From positions 886,501-950,500 of the forward strand of contig JARFJB010000664.1 in the NCBI GenBank assembly GCA_036346205.1: 64,000 bases of DNA, in the 5' to 3' direction. The position numbers were made by a program, and so were the translations under genes. The stretch is from Vesta saturnalis. Its lineage: Eukaryota > Arthropoda > Insecta > Coleoptera > Lampyridae. This document shows, in pieces, positions 46,290 through 57,254 of this stretch. A model generated the notes under the pieces. That model had not been told where the DNA came from and searched no databases. It saw nothing but the letters and a program-made list of their open reading frames with translations. The first letter of the stretch is position 1. The number at the start of each line of letters is the position of its first letter.

Positions 46290-46935
46290 AGACCCAAACA
46301 TCGTTATCACTTGCCCGTGACGGGTGTCAGTGCTTTCTGCCAAATCTTAGAAAGGAATTGGTATCGGTTATTAATATGAATTAATATGAATTCAGGATCA
46401 TCGCATGTAATTAAAATTACTTATCTTTTGGATATTAAATCGGATATTTTTATTTATCTTTTATATAAATTTAAACGTTTCGATAACAATTACAATTATA
46501 GCCCTCAGTAAACGGTATTTGTGGATGCTTTCATCAATTTCAGATTAAAATTTACCGCAAATTTAATTTGATTAAATTTTGTTAAATTTGTTATTTGATT
46601 TTTCATTCTTAGACTCTGTCCGTTGAACAGTGTTGTGATTGGCATATTCAAGGCTGTTTAACAATATTTAATTAATTAAAGATCTAGCTATACTTTACCA
46701 AAATAAAATTAGATTTCCTAGTTGGCTTTTAAATCCGTTTATCAATCTGTTATATTAACAGCAGCTTTGTATTTGCGTTATCATATTTTATTAATTTATT
46801 TTAACTACTCATTTAATTTTTAAAGCTATTACCATTTACTGAGGACGATAACTGTAATTGTTATCGAAATATTTAGATTCGCATAAAAGACAAATAAAGA
46901 ATACAAGATGTAATACTCAAAAGGTTTTGTGTGAT
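46290..46935. other. AT-rich spacer
   Basis: No gene or element recognised between the LINE remnant and the decamer array. Confidence 0.5.
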
Positions 46936-46939
46936 AATC

Positions 46940-47590
46940 GTGAAACATTTTTATATTAATTTACCTTAATTTATTTAATTAACTTTAATTTATCTTAGTT
47001 CATTTTAATTAATATTAATTCACTTTAATTCATCTTAAATCATCTTAATTAATCTTAATTCATCTCAATTCATCTTAGTTCATCTTAATTCATCTTAATT
47101 CACCTTAATTCATCTTAGTTCATCTTAGTTCATCTTAATTCATCTTAATTCATCTTAATTCATCTTAATTCATCTTAATTCATCTTAATTCATCTCAATT
47201 CATCTTAGTTCACCTTAATTCTTCTTAGTTCATCTTAGTTCATCTTAATTCATCTTAATTCATCTTAATTCATCTTAATTCATCTTAATTCATCTTAATT
47301 CATTTTAATTCATCTTAATTCATCTTAATTCATCTTAATTTATCTTAATTCGTCTTAATTCATCTTAATTCGTCTGAATTCACCTTAATTCATCTTAATT
47401 CATCTTAATTCATATTAGTTCATCTTAGTTCATCTTAATTCACCTTAATTCATCTTAATTCATTTTAGTTCATCTTAATTCATCTTAATTCATCTTAATT
47501 CAACTTAGTTCACCAACATTCATCTTAATTAATCTTACTTCGTTTTAATTCATATTAATTCGTCACAATTCGCCTTGATTCATCTTCGTA
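46940..47590. repeat. 10-bp minisatellite (CATCTTAATT)n
   Basis: About 62 copies of the decamer, mostly CATCTTAATT with CATCTTAGTT and CACCTTAATT variants. Helical-period repeats of A/T runs are regular through the array. It has no coding potential. Confidence 0.95.
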
Positions 47591-48430
47591 CAGTCAATTT
47601 GTAACAAAAAGTATTGAAACCATTTTTAAGGATAGTTCAGATTCAAAAATTTTTGTACAGTAAGAAATACGCCTGAAAAATATACCTGATAGACTATCTC
47701 GATACCTTTTGTCTATATCTTGAAAATTGTCAACTCCAAAGCAAGAAGCGTGGAAACCCTCTAAGGCAGGATTGTCTATGTGGAAACAAACACTAAATTT
47801 GAATAGCCATGAATTTCATGTTTGACAAGTGTAACAAACGCGTCATTCCATTAACAGTATGCCATAACATCCTATTATTCTACATTTTAAAATGAATTTC
47901 GTGTATTGTATATTGTCTATTGTTTGGAATAAGTTAAACTTAACGCGACATATGATGCTTACAACATGCATACAAAAGTCATGTAGTGGTCACAACAGAT
48001 CTTTTATTAACCTATTTTCGTGTGCACATGTAGAAGCGGTGACGATTAAATTAACCCTTATTGTTTATGCTAGGAATATATCAACTATGCAGAAAGCTTC
48101 GTTCCTAGTTATCTCCAGTTAATTACTATATCACACTAAAAGTGGACAACCAACGAACTAAAGTTTGATTTAATTAGGAGAAACGACAAATACGCTGCGA
48201 GGTAACCTTATTTACATAAACATTATTACAAATGCAGTTGCAGTTAGAGACTGCAATTATAGATTTTAACTTATAAGTTCAGAATGCATTATTAAACTAA
48301 CTTTAATACATTACATTGATAAGAATCGAACACAAGAACTTGGAAAACTTTAGAATTTACAGAAACTGTTTAACGTCAAAATTTGAACTAGCTGCAACAT
48401 ACGGTTTAAAATGCAGAAACTTTAATCGTA
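47591..48430. other. AT-rich spacer, nothing recognised
   Basis: Short open frames only. Confidence 0.5.
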
Positions 48431-48434
48431 TATC

Positions 48435-49510
48435 ACTAAATATCTGGTGTGGGACAACATACGACCTACCAACCTACAAAATTGAAATTAAAAGAAATGA
48501 AATAATTTTAATAACAATTTTTAAGGATAATTATGGAACCTCTTTCATAATAAATTAATTACGAAAATAGGCAACATTCTAAAAACAAAAACAATAACCT
48601 AGCTCAAACAGACGTTTAAAACTTCATGACAGACAGAGCTTAATACACATCTAGATACTAAGTAAAAAATTTAAAAGAAATGAAGTAATTTTAATTATGT
48701 TTTTTTTACAATAACTACGCAATCTCTTTTTTATACGTTCATAATGAAAACAGGCATCATGGTAAAAACAAAAACAATAATCTATGTCATAATGACGTTT
48801 AAAACTTCAAGTCAGATAGAGATTCATAGACTTAAATACACTTTAACTTAAAAAAATATGTAGTGTGGGACACCACACGAGCTTCCAACCTACAAAAATG
48901 AAAATTAAAAGAAATGAAATAATTTTAATAACATTTGTTTAGGATAGTTATGCAACCTCTTTTATACTAAGTTCATTGCACACGCACACGCACATGCACA
49001 CGCACACGCACACGCACACGCACACGCACACGCACACACACGCACACGCACGCGCACACGCACACGCACACGCACACGCACATGCACACGTACACGCACA
49101 CGCACACGCACGCACACACACACACGCAACACTTTATTTGACGTTACAAGGTACTCCTGTAATCAAAAAATTGTCATTTAGACTTTGCATTTCTTGAGTA
49201 TCTGATGTTACCATAGTAACTTAAAAAAAAACTCGCGTTTTTGTAAGTTTGATTTAAACACGCTAAGGCGTGCTTAAAATAGGTAAAATAAATAATAAAA
49301 AAAATATAATTAAAATTATTTCATTTCTTTTAAATTTTTAAGTTAGCATGTAGATGTCTATTAATCTCTGTCTGACATGAAGTTTTAAACGTCTGTTTGA
49401 CACAGATTATTGTTTTTGTTTTTACAATGTTTCCTATTTTCGTAATGAACTTATTAATAGAGGTTGATTAATTATCCTAATAAAACTGTAATTAAAATTA
49501 TTTCATGTAT
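48435..49510. mobile_element. Palindromic repeat around a CACACG array
   Basis: A unit of about 420 bp begins at 'gtgtgggacaacat' (48,449) and again at 'gtgtgggacaccac' (about 48,867), so the left side is tandem. The inverse complement of the same sequence (landmarks 'agatgtctattaatctctg', 'gaagttttaaacgtctgt', 'ttcgtaatgaac') lies at 49,290-49,500. A (CACACG)n tract separates the arms. Other copies are at 11.3 and 41.3 kb. Confidence 0.65.
48976..49130. repeat. (CACACG)n array
   Basis: About 25 hexamer units with CACGCG variants, forming the centre of a palindrome. Confidence 0.95.
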
Positions 49511-49559
49511 TTTGATTTTCATTTTCTAAGCTGGAAAGTAGCCGTATATGGGGTGCGTG

Positions 49560-50713
49560 TGTATAAAAAGTGTTTTAAAAGCCACGTATAAATAAGGTTT
49601 AATTAATAAATGAGTGTTAAATAAATGGGTGTAAATGTTCTCAAAACAAATCGTTAAACTAACCAGAGATCCAAAACACTCAATAAATATAATGCCGCTG
49701 TCCCAGTCGGTTGATTAAAGTAGGCCGGTTCAATCTTTTGATTTGCTTAATTACCACAAATTTCTGCTTGGTTATTTCCACTTAACATAAATATAGTAAC
49801 TGCAATGTAACAATAATAAAAATGATCTCGGACGCCAAGTTATTTTTTGATTATGCTCGGAATAACTAAACCGAGAAGACAATAAAAAATTCAACACAAT
49901 GTCAAAATAAAAATATATGCAAACGATGTTTATTAAATATTTAAATTTACAATTACATAAAATATATCTTAAAAACTAGTTGTAATAGCCTTAAATTACT
50001 AAATTATTTGAATATAAATACCTGTTTGAAACTTTTTTGTACACAACTTTTTAATAACATCTGATATCTAAACAAATACGGAAATGTAAACCAAAGGTGA
50101 TGTAATCTTTGCACTAATATTGCGCAATATCTCGTAATGACAATGCTGTACGTTGTAAACCATACCAAAGATGAATTTTACTTCTTATAAATTTATCTTC
50201 ATGAAATTTAAACAATCCAATGTTTATTGCATTCTCTCGAAAGTTCAAATAAAAATGGGATCTAAATATAGATCTGAATTAAAGGCAAACTTGCAATCAT
50301 AAGCATCAAAATGCCAAAAGTAAAAGTTCTAAAAGTGTAAAAGTAGTGAAAGTGTAAAAGTAAAAGTGCCATTAAATCAATGGCACTTTTCACAAAATTT
50401 AGATGGAAACCCAAAAATGGCTTCCTACACAACATAAGATTCATCAACTAATGCTCGAAAGGTCGCTTAGATATCTGGTCACATAGCGGTGCGCGAAAAG
50501 ATATACGCAAAAAATTAAATCAAAGATATAGAACTATGAACCCCTAAAACGATATGCACTTAAGTTACACCAAAATGCAAATTAAGTTGCCTACCACATC
50601 TCTTATAATTCATTAATAATTAATTAAAACTTTTCTTTCTTATATTTACAACTAAACGAACGAAGAACGTAAATTACGGTACATTTTAAAACAACTCAAA
50701 ATGGGTTGTTACA
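49560..50713 (-). mobile_element. LTR-like family, copy C
   Basis: Ends in 'gggttgttaca' at 50,713, like the bounded copy at 15,426-16,585. It shares the tRNA-like region (about 49,690-49,737, with 'ggttcaatc'), 'atctcggacgccaa' (about 49,825), 'aactaaaccga' and the 'ggcacttttcacaaaattta' block (50,382). Length is about 1150 bp, agreeing with copy B. The left border is approximate and no target duplication was confirmed. Confidence 0.6.
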
Positions 50714-50754
50714 TATATGCAGTGACCATGCCGCTACACCACTACCCTATATAC

Positions 50755-50755
50755 T

Positions 50756-50830
<75 letters not shown>
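50755..50830. repeat. (CT)n(AT)n microsatellite
   Basis: Seven CT units followed by about 30 AT units, just after copy C. Confidence 0.95.
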
Positions 50831-50833
<3 letters not shown>

Positions 50834-51930
50834 ACCGCAATCTCAAATGTATCACTCCGAGTGTCTCTGTGTTCTCTCCTGTTATTCTTCCTTGTATACA
50901 TCCAGACACCCACCCTACAAAACGTTATCATATTTATCCCTCTCAAACGAAAACATCCTAGCCCAAAGGAATTACTAACGCGTGTCTTTGCCGCGCCCTA
51001 ATGCGAGAAATGGCACCAAATCAGAGCTTGGGACCGATCGAAAATTTCAATAATTCTTCTAAACATCCAAATTTCGCGTCCAGACTTACTCTACATTACA
51101 TACAGATCTAGATTTAACTTTTTATGGAAATCCTACATGCGCACCTTTCCTCCGCAAAATCCAGTAAATGTTAGTACCATTTGTCCTTGATCATACATAA
51201 AATTTTCCATTGCGCAATATTATGTCGTTTATGCAAGCAAAAATATACATGCATATTCTTCCCCTACACTTTAATACAATATTAACATATCACAAATTCA
51301 CACGCTACAAATTTACTGCATTCCTTAAAATGCAGTTTCCAATTCAGTAAGTTACTAAAACATTACTTCTTATTCAAATTTAATACTCATAATATTTATA
51401 CGTAGCACATTTAAATATGCTTTTATACAATACGCAGCGCTTTTCTAAATTGCCAGTGGCGTAGCATTTACACCAACTTACTCAAAAAAATCTTTCCATC
51501 CAAACTCACGTTCATGCTTTATCAAAGATACGTCCTACCCACAACACAACACAGCATGTACCCAGTGGGTCAAAATAATCTTAAAACCTCAACCTTAAAA
51601 ACGGTAACATGAATACACAACAATAAGTCAGATTAATAATTTGCTACTGTAGCTACTGATCTTCGGTTTACACTTATAAATTTATACAAAATAACCATGT
51701 GCCTTAATTTAGTATAACGTCGTAGCTTAAGGGCTGTATTGTTTCAAACTACGTGGCGCCGTGGTTATCTATGTACAGTATGGTCACAATACTTTACGCA
51801 TACTACTGAATTATTGACCCTCAAAGGATTAGCTGAGCTATACGATTCTTTCATGCTATCTGTAGCGTATACAGGGCTATGTTCAAGTATCATTTTGAAC
51901 ACGTGACAGCTCATACTCACCTTTCATTAT
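50831..51930. other. Spacer, nothing recognised
   Basis: Non-coding, with no element border seen. Confidence 0.5.
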
Positions 51931-51933
51931 ATA

Positions 51934-52270
51934 CAGGGTGTTTCTGAAATAGGGTTCCGAATTTCTACTGCATGTAGAACTCATTAAAATAAGACAAAAT
52001 GTTCCTATAAACATGTGCCCTAAAACGCACCCTTAAAAAGTTACAGGCCCTTGAAAGGGTTCGAATTAAACTGATTTTATCCAGTTATTTCAAAAACGAT
52101 AAAAGATAAAGAGACGGACATTAAAGTTCTTCTAAAATGTAACTAAGAATTTACATGGCTATTTTAATGTAGATGGTAGCAGTGTTATTTTTTCTAGACA
52201 TCCACAGTTAAAATCAATACTTTTGCAAAATTGACAGTTTTAATAAGTGGCATTCTCCCAGCTTGTTAAC
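51934..52270. mobile_element. Mariner-type terminal fragment
   Basis: Begins with TACAGGGTGTTTCTGAAATA, a terminus typical of insect mariner-related elements. Non-coding sequence of terminal-repeat type follows, including 'cgataaaagataaagagacg'. The transposase and the opposite end were not found. Confidence 0.5.
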
Positions 52271-52394
52271 GTTACTGCGCCGTCGTCATGCGCTGCTGTA
52301 ATATAGTACCATATAATGGAAAGCAATATCTTGCTTATAAGGATTTAGTATCGTCCAAATTAAAGCATTTGGAGACTTTTTTTTACTTATAGTG

Positions 52395-53880
52395 TTCCCG
52401 AACAGGCTAAGATTTGCCTAACGTGCTAAAGCACCCAGGAACACCGGGAGGGTTTAGGGATATTGTTAGGTTGCCGTCGACAAATGTTTATGAATGGCTA
52501 CCCTAAATTGACTTAAGTCAAAGTTTGGAGGAAAACAGGAACTGGGTTGTGCATCCACAATTTGATCGGCGTGGGGGAAAATTTAGATTGCGCCCGTTTA
52601 GTGTGACAAGATGAAATTTTGAGTGCGTAATTATGGTGTGAATGGGCAAACCGAGTGTTCCTAGCTAAGATGGCCTGCGAAGGTATTAAGGAGTGTATTT
52701 CGGAGGCACACTTGCCATGGTAATAGCGATTGAATAAAGAAAGAACCGAGACTATTCTTCTATGCCCAAGAGGTTGTAGGTCATGTCAGAGACGGGTCAT
52801 TTATAAGCCTTATAGCTCTTTTTTGGATGCGGTTTACGGTATCAAGGGCCTATTGGGAGCACTCACCAGAGGTGGAAATTGTATTCCAGATGAGGTCGAA
52901 TTTGAGCCTTATACAGTAAAAGGATTTGTTGCAATGTGAAGTAGAGTTTAGATCTGTATAGAAAGCCTAGTTTATGAGAAGAACTGCAATGTAGAGTGCT
53001 GTCGTCTGGAAAGCAATGGATAGGGTTCGTTGTTGAGGAAATGACGTCATTATGTATAGCAGGAAAAATGTGGGAGGTATGACTGATCCTTGGGGTACTC
53101 CCGCGTTCATAGTAGTTTGTTTCAAAAAGAAGCCATCGACGACAACGCGTATACGTCTTTTGTCAAGAAAGCTGGATATCCAATTGATGAGCGTATCTGA
53201 TAAGCCGAACGAAGTGAGCTTGGCAAGTGGGCACTTGTGCCAAGCCTGGTCAAAAGCCTCTGAAATATCTAAAGCTACTACGACTGTTTCACCGGACCTC
53301 TCTGATGTGTTATTCAAAAGCTGGGTGACACATGAAAGAAGATTACCCGTTGAACGACTCTGCCTGAACCCATACTGGTAATCGTTTAGGAGTTTATTGG
53401 ACTCGAGGAACCAAAGTAGTTGGTGGTTGATGGCTTTCTCCATGATCTTCAACAGAATGGAGGTGATAGCTATTGGTCGATAGTTTGAGGGACAGGTCTT
53501 ATCGCCCCTTTTAGGAATAGGCTGAACATTTGCCAACCTCCACTATGAGGGAAACTCACCAGACGACATGGAGATCAAAAAGGGTTTGGACAATAGAGAT
53601 ACTAGCTCGAGGTAGCATTTTTAAGAACGATAGCTGGACCAGTCGCCTTGTTTGACTCAAGTTCATTGATAATTGATTCTAGGAGCTTGTAACGAAAATG
53701 GATTGGTTTAATAGCCTATGGAGTAGATTTGGGCGACGGCACAGTTTTACCAGAATCATGAATTCGATGCAAAGTAATCAAGAAAGAGGTTGGTTTTTTC
53801 AGCAGGATCGGCTATTACAGCTCTGTCGAGAGACATCATGGGAGGAAATTCATTCCAATTGGCTGCTCATGGTCATACCG
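52395..53880 (-). pseudogene. CR1/Jockey-like LINE reverse transcriptase, second copy
   Basis: Read on the minus strand. Pre-RT near 53,690 (LLESIINELESNKATGPA) is followed by a 189-codon frame (53,536-52,967) with QPIPKRGDKTCPSNYRPI, YQYGFRQSRSTGN, ALDISEAFDQAWHKC (first catalytic Asp) and GVPQGSVIPP. The YADD region is frameshifted. C-terminal sequence follows at about 52,960-52,500 (SQAILARNTRFAHSH, TKRAQSKFSPTPIKLW). Motif by motif it matches the LINE at 36.1-38.5 kb, in the opposite orientation. Confidence 0.8.
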
Positions 53881-53892
53881 CCGTGACGTCGC

Positions 53893-53960
53893 GTGATGGT
53901 TAGCATAGTGGTAACATAATCGACTTCTCGTTATCTGGGTCGTTGGATGCGATGGCGCAT
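53893..53960 (+). other. tRNA-like fossil
   Basis: 'tggttagcatagtggtaaca' fits a Pol III A box in a D-arm context, followed by 'cgacttctcgttatctgggt' in the anticodon-arm position and 'cgttggatgcgat', where a B box would lie but is poorly conserved. Probably a SINE or tRNA pseudogene between two retroelement remnants. Confidence 0.4.
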
Positions 53961-54004
53961 TTCTTTCTCCAGCTCCTACTGGTATCGAGGAGGTAGGAAT
54001 TGAT

Positions 54005-54240
54005 GGCGAAAAGTCCTTTAGGAGGTCGTCCCAGGTAACTCAAAACACTCGGTTGTTCCGGCTCAACAGCAATACGTTTTCTTTTAGGAGTTCAGACAGT
54101 GCCAGAACCATATCATCGTCGTGAATCTAGTAGCATACTTCCTGTAACCGTTCCAAAAGTGACATTTGGTCACTAACTCCGTCGTATTTGATTCCCCATT
54201 TTCGAACGTGATCTCTGGTTCTCATATTAATGGAAAAGTA
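54005..54240 (-). pseudogene. Retrotransposon gag-like fragment
   Basis: On the minus strand, frames read VRKWGIKYDGVSDQMSLLER, ALSELLKENVLLLSRNNR and WDDLLKDF, broken by stops. Trp-Gly-x-Lys-Tyr-Asp-Gly...LLER and N-N-R...W-D-D are typical of capsid regions of insect LTR-type gag genes. It is a short relic directly next to the proposed end of the Polinton-like element. Confidence 0.5.
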
Positions 54241-54289
54241 GATAGACTGTAAGGCTGAACACTAGTAGGTAAGATTGAAGACTTTTGAA

Positions 54290-54460
54290 ACACACCACAT
54301 TTCCAAGGTCACACATTTCCAAGGTTACCACAATCTCAAGGTCACACCCGCCCAAGGTTACGCAATAAGTAGGTCGTGTCTACATAGAAATTTCCCAAGG
54401 TCGCACATTTCTAAGAATACCACACTGTAAGGTGTAAAAAATACGAAGGTTACTAACACT
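54290..54460. repeat. Subterminal AAGGTYAC repeats of the Polinton-like element
   Basis: Six or so copies of an AAGGT(C/T)(A/G)C core, spaced about 16-17 bp at first (ttccAAGGTCACaca, ttccAAGGTTACcac, ctcAAGGTCACacc, cccAAGGTTACgca) and then more widely. Subterminal tandem repeats of this kind suit protein-primed replication or integrase ends. Confidence 0.65.
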
Positions 54461-54929
54461 CGACACATTCACAGGGCTATTTGCGCACACTACCTACTCA
54501 GATAGACATCTCACTTTTTCAAGGCTTGCTCATGTAATTTTTTACACTTCTCTGATACCACACTTAGAACCAAATTAAAAAAAGAAATGACATGCTAATA
54601 TATTTATTTGTTGTATGTACAAATGTAATCAGTGTATTATTAAGATTTATGATTTTCTCTAGGAATAAAACATTTTGATTTAGTACAAGTGCAAAAGGTC
54701 CTTTTCACTTCTGCATCATTACACCTGCGAGGATGTGGTGTAAGTAATTGAGCGTACGTGCAGTGTGGTGCCCATCGGAGTGTCAGATGACCGCCGTTGG
54801 TTTATTCGAACTCCACACATGAAGCATTCAACCGTATCGTCTGAATATGCTCCTCTAGAGGACTAGCAGGTGTTCATCAGCGGTACATGATGGTGTACCA
54901 TCACAGTATGAGCATATACACCGTGTGAT

Positions 54930-54995
54930 GTGTATCTGTCTGTCTGTCCGTCTCTCTGTCTGTATGTCTACCTATCTGTTTGTCTATCTGTATAG
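54930..54995. repeat. TCTG-rich microsatellite
   Basis: Imperfect (TCTG)n in the non-coding space between the subterminal repeats and the minus-strand gene. Confidence 0.85.
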
Positions 54996-55100
54996 TAGTC
55001 GCCGCGGTCAGTCAGTTAGTGTCGGTCTGTACGGTCTGGGGTCGCACTATTGGGGTCGACGTTTTTCTGAAAATACATCATAAGTAGAAGGAGAGCTCTA

Positions 55101-56484
55101 TCAGTTATACTTACTATGCCTGTCCCGATGACTTGCTAAGACCACTAGTCGAAGAGCTGCATTACGAACTCGGATGAGTTCATAAAGTCCACTAATCTCT
55201 TCGACAGTTTCCAGTATCATCTCCACATGTACAATGGCGTGATCATACCCACTTAGTATAGCTAGGCTTATAACACTATGCCAGTCAAGGTATAATGTTA
55301 CAAGCCTAGCGTGGACCCGGACGAGCTGCTCTTCTAGAGAGCTCTCCGTAATCACGACATCAAAATTCCGGACGAACGGCACTATGGTTGTCAGCTGTAA
55401 TGAAAGAAAGAATTATAAATATAAATAAAGTAGTATTTAGCCAATACATACCGTGAACGTGAGACGGTCCCATATGATGATGCGATGGGCGTAGAATAGC
55501 CAGTACCCGGCAATAATTAGAAACGCAGAATTGTGTTAGTGGTACAGTTTCCAGACGCCATCGCAAACATAACGTTGTATAGGGGTGGAAGCATAGTGCG
55601 ACCAATGGTCACAGGGATATGTGTAGCCCAAAACCAGTTATCGTCAAGTTCTTCGTCGTCATTGTCTTGCACGTCGTCAGCGTTTTCGTTATTTACGTGA
55701 CCCTGGACCTGCGGAGCGACGTCTGAAGCACTGCCATTGTCATTGTTCTCGTCCAGTGCATTTAGTTGTTGTACTACGTCTGACAGTTCGTGAGCGCTAC
55801 GTTCCAGTTGTTGCATGTTGAGAGAGTGTTCATAAAGTTCTCCTCATCGCTACTCTCTTCAACGACGATTTCGTTACAAAAGTCAGTATGTGTTTTACGA
55901 AGTAGTTCTGGTTGTCGTAATGCGTCATTGTCATAGTTGTCAGAATCATAGCTGTAGACAGGGTCCATGTCTATGTCGCAGTCGTAGTCACCAGTGTTGA
56001 GGTAATCGTTCCCAGCACAGGAGGAACATACTCCCTCAACACTAGATGATATGCTGACGAAGTCATTACTATCATCGATATGTTCGTCTATGTCAATAGG
56101 TAGTGGTGTGCCTCGTCACTGATAGTAATGATTTCGCCATTGGTCATGTCAAGTAGTACTGTATCAGCATCAGGATTGTAATCTTGTAGAGAATCCAGGA
56201 CTACGTCGTCAGTTTATAAATGTCGTCGTCGCTGGATTGGGCGTCCACGATCATAGGAGAGGATGCAGAGGGCGGGATATACAGAACCACAGGGGAAGAG
56301 GGGGAGGAATCCTAAGGTGTGGACGCTGAAGGGAGGTCAACGTGAATTGGATAGGAAACCTCAGGAGTAGGAGTTGGCGGGACATCGGGGAGAAGAGTTA
56401 AGGACGCTAACGGGATAAAGTTGAATGGATGCAGGAGTTCCTCAGGCGATGGAGAACGGGGGGTGGGGAGGGGGTAACAGAAGC
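55101..56484 (-). pseudogene. Acidic, Pro-rich, membrane-anchored protein gene of the Polinton-like element
   Basis: Reading down from a 3' splice-like TTTTTTACAG|G at 56,484: a Pro/Ser-rich start, a long Asp/Glu-rich middle (56,215-55,650, including YDSDNYDND and VEESSDEENF), a hydrophobic segment at about 55,525-55,465 (AFLIIAGYWLF), and an amphipathic end. A 57-bp intron (55,395-55,451, GTATGT...TTACAG) joins the last two exons in phase. The stop is at 55,101. At least three frameshifts interrupt the middle. I do not recognise the family. The acidic stretch followed by a transmembrane anchor could be a virion membrane or scaffold protein, but that is a guess. Confidence 0.5.
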
Positions 56485-56599
56485 CTGTAAAAAATAAATA
56501 AAACGTTGAAAGTGTACCAACCATGAAAAAAAAATTAAAAACATAAAATTTGGTGGTTTTTGCCTGGGAAGATGATGGGAAACTTGCTCTTGAAGTCAT

Positions 56600-56890
56600 T
56601 TTATGTTCGATTTGTTAACTATAGAATGAGTTGTACGGATAATTTGTACTGTTTGCGTTTCGTTAAATATAGGTGTTTCCCCCACTAAAAACAACGTTTT
56701 TCCTGCATTTTTAGACATTTTTCAAGGTTCCAAGTGTTATAAAGTGGTGTTACATCATGTCTTCTTGTAATGCTAAGTGCTTATTTTATTATTGAATTAT
56801 TTTTGTGGATTTTCAATCAAATCTTTACAGACTTGTAAAAATTTTCAAAATTTATTTTGTGGACTAATTTTCAATACGGACTTGTAAAAT
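56600..56890. promoter_or_regulatory. Divergent intergenic region
   Basis: About 290 bp of AT-rich DNA separate the starts of the minus-strand acidic gene and the plus-strand small membrane gene. By position it should hold both promoters. No specific core motif was assigned. Confidence 0.35.
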
Positions 56891-57250
56891 ATGCAAACGT
56901 TATTTTTGTTGGCTTTCATCTTTTTTATATTAATAATAGTAATCACTTTTAGATGCTGTAAACCCAAGTGTAGCCGTCACCGTAGTGGCGAATACTACGT
57001 CAACCGTAAACAGAGGTAAGAAAGCGCTTTCATGTATGACTGCCACAGATGAGTAATTTAAATTTTTCTGCGTTTAAGTAGGTCACAAGCATGCGTGGCT
57101 TATGATCATCCCGCAGCGGTGGGTGGACTAATTAACATCATAAGCCACATTGTGATACTGCCGCGGGATGACACTCCCATCCTAGGGAGGTTGCTGGGAG
57201 AACAGCCTCATACGAATCACGCACAGGGTGTGATGGAGCTGCTCCAGTGA
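56891..57250 (+). CDS. Small spliced membrane protein, unrecognised
   Basis: ATG at 56,891 opens a hydrophobic N-terminus (about residues 3-20, FLLAFIFFILIIVITF) followed by a Cys-Cys-Lys-Pro-Lys-Cys-rich basic stretch. The frame reaches a strong donor (AG|GTAAGA, intron from 57,016). The acceptor TTTAAGTAG at 57,081 restores the frame (exon 1 125 nt, exon 2 169 nt, total 294 nt), giving 97 residues ending at TGA 57,248-57,250. The single N-terminal membrane helix and Cys motif suggest a type III-like or signal-anchored membrane protein. Intact as read; the function is unknown. It starts the plus-strand gene series of the Polinton-like element. Confidence 0.55.
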
Positions 57251-57254
57251 CCGG

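Noticed and set aside
49560..50713. Considered as a tRNA-derived SINE rather than an LTR-like copy
   Set aside because: At about 1150 bp with TGTAACA-type ends and a sister copy showing a fixed 4-bp duplication and no A tail, an LTR-like identity fits better, although the tRNA-like stretch remains unexplained.
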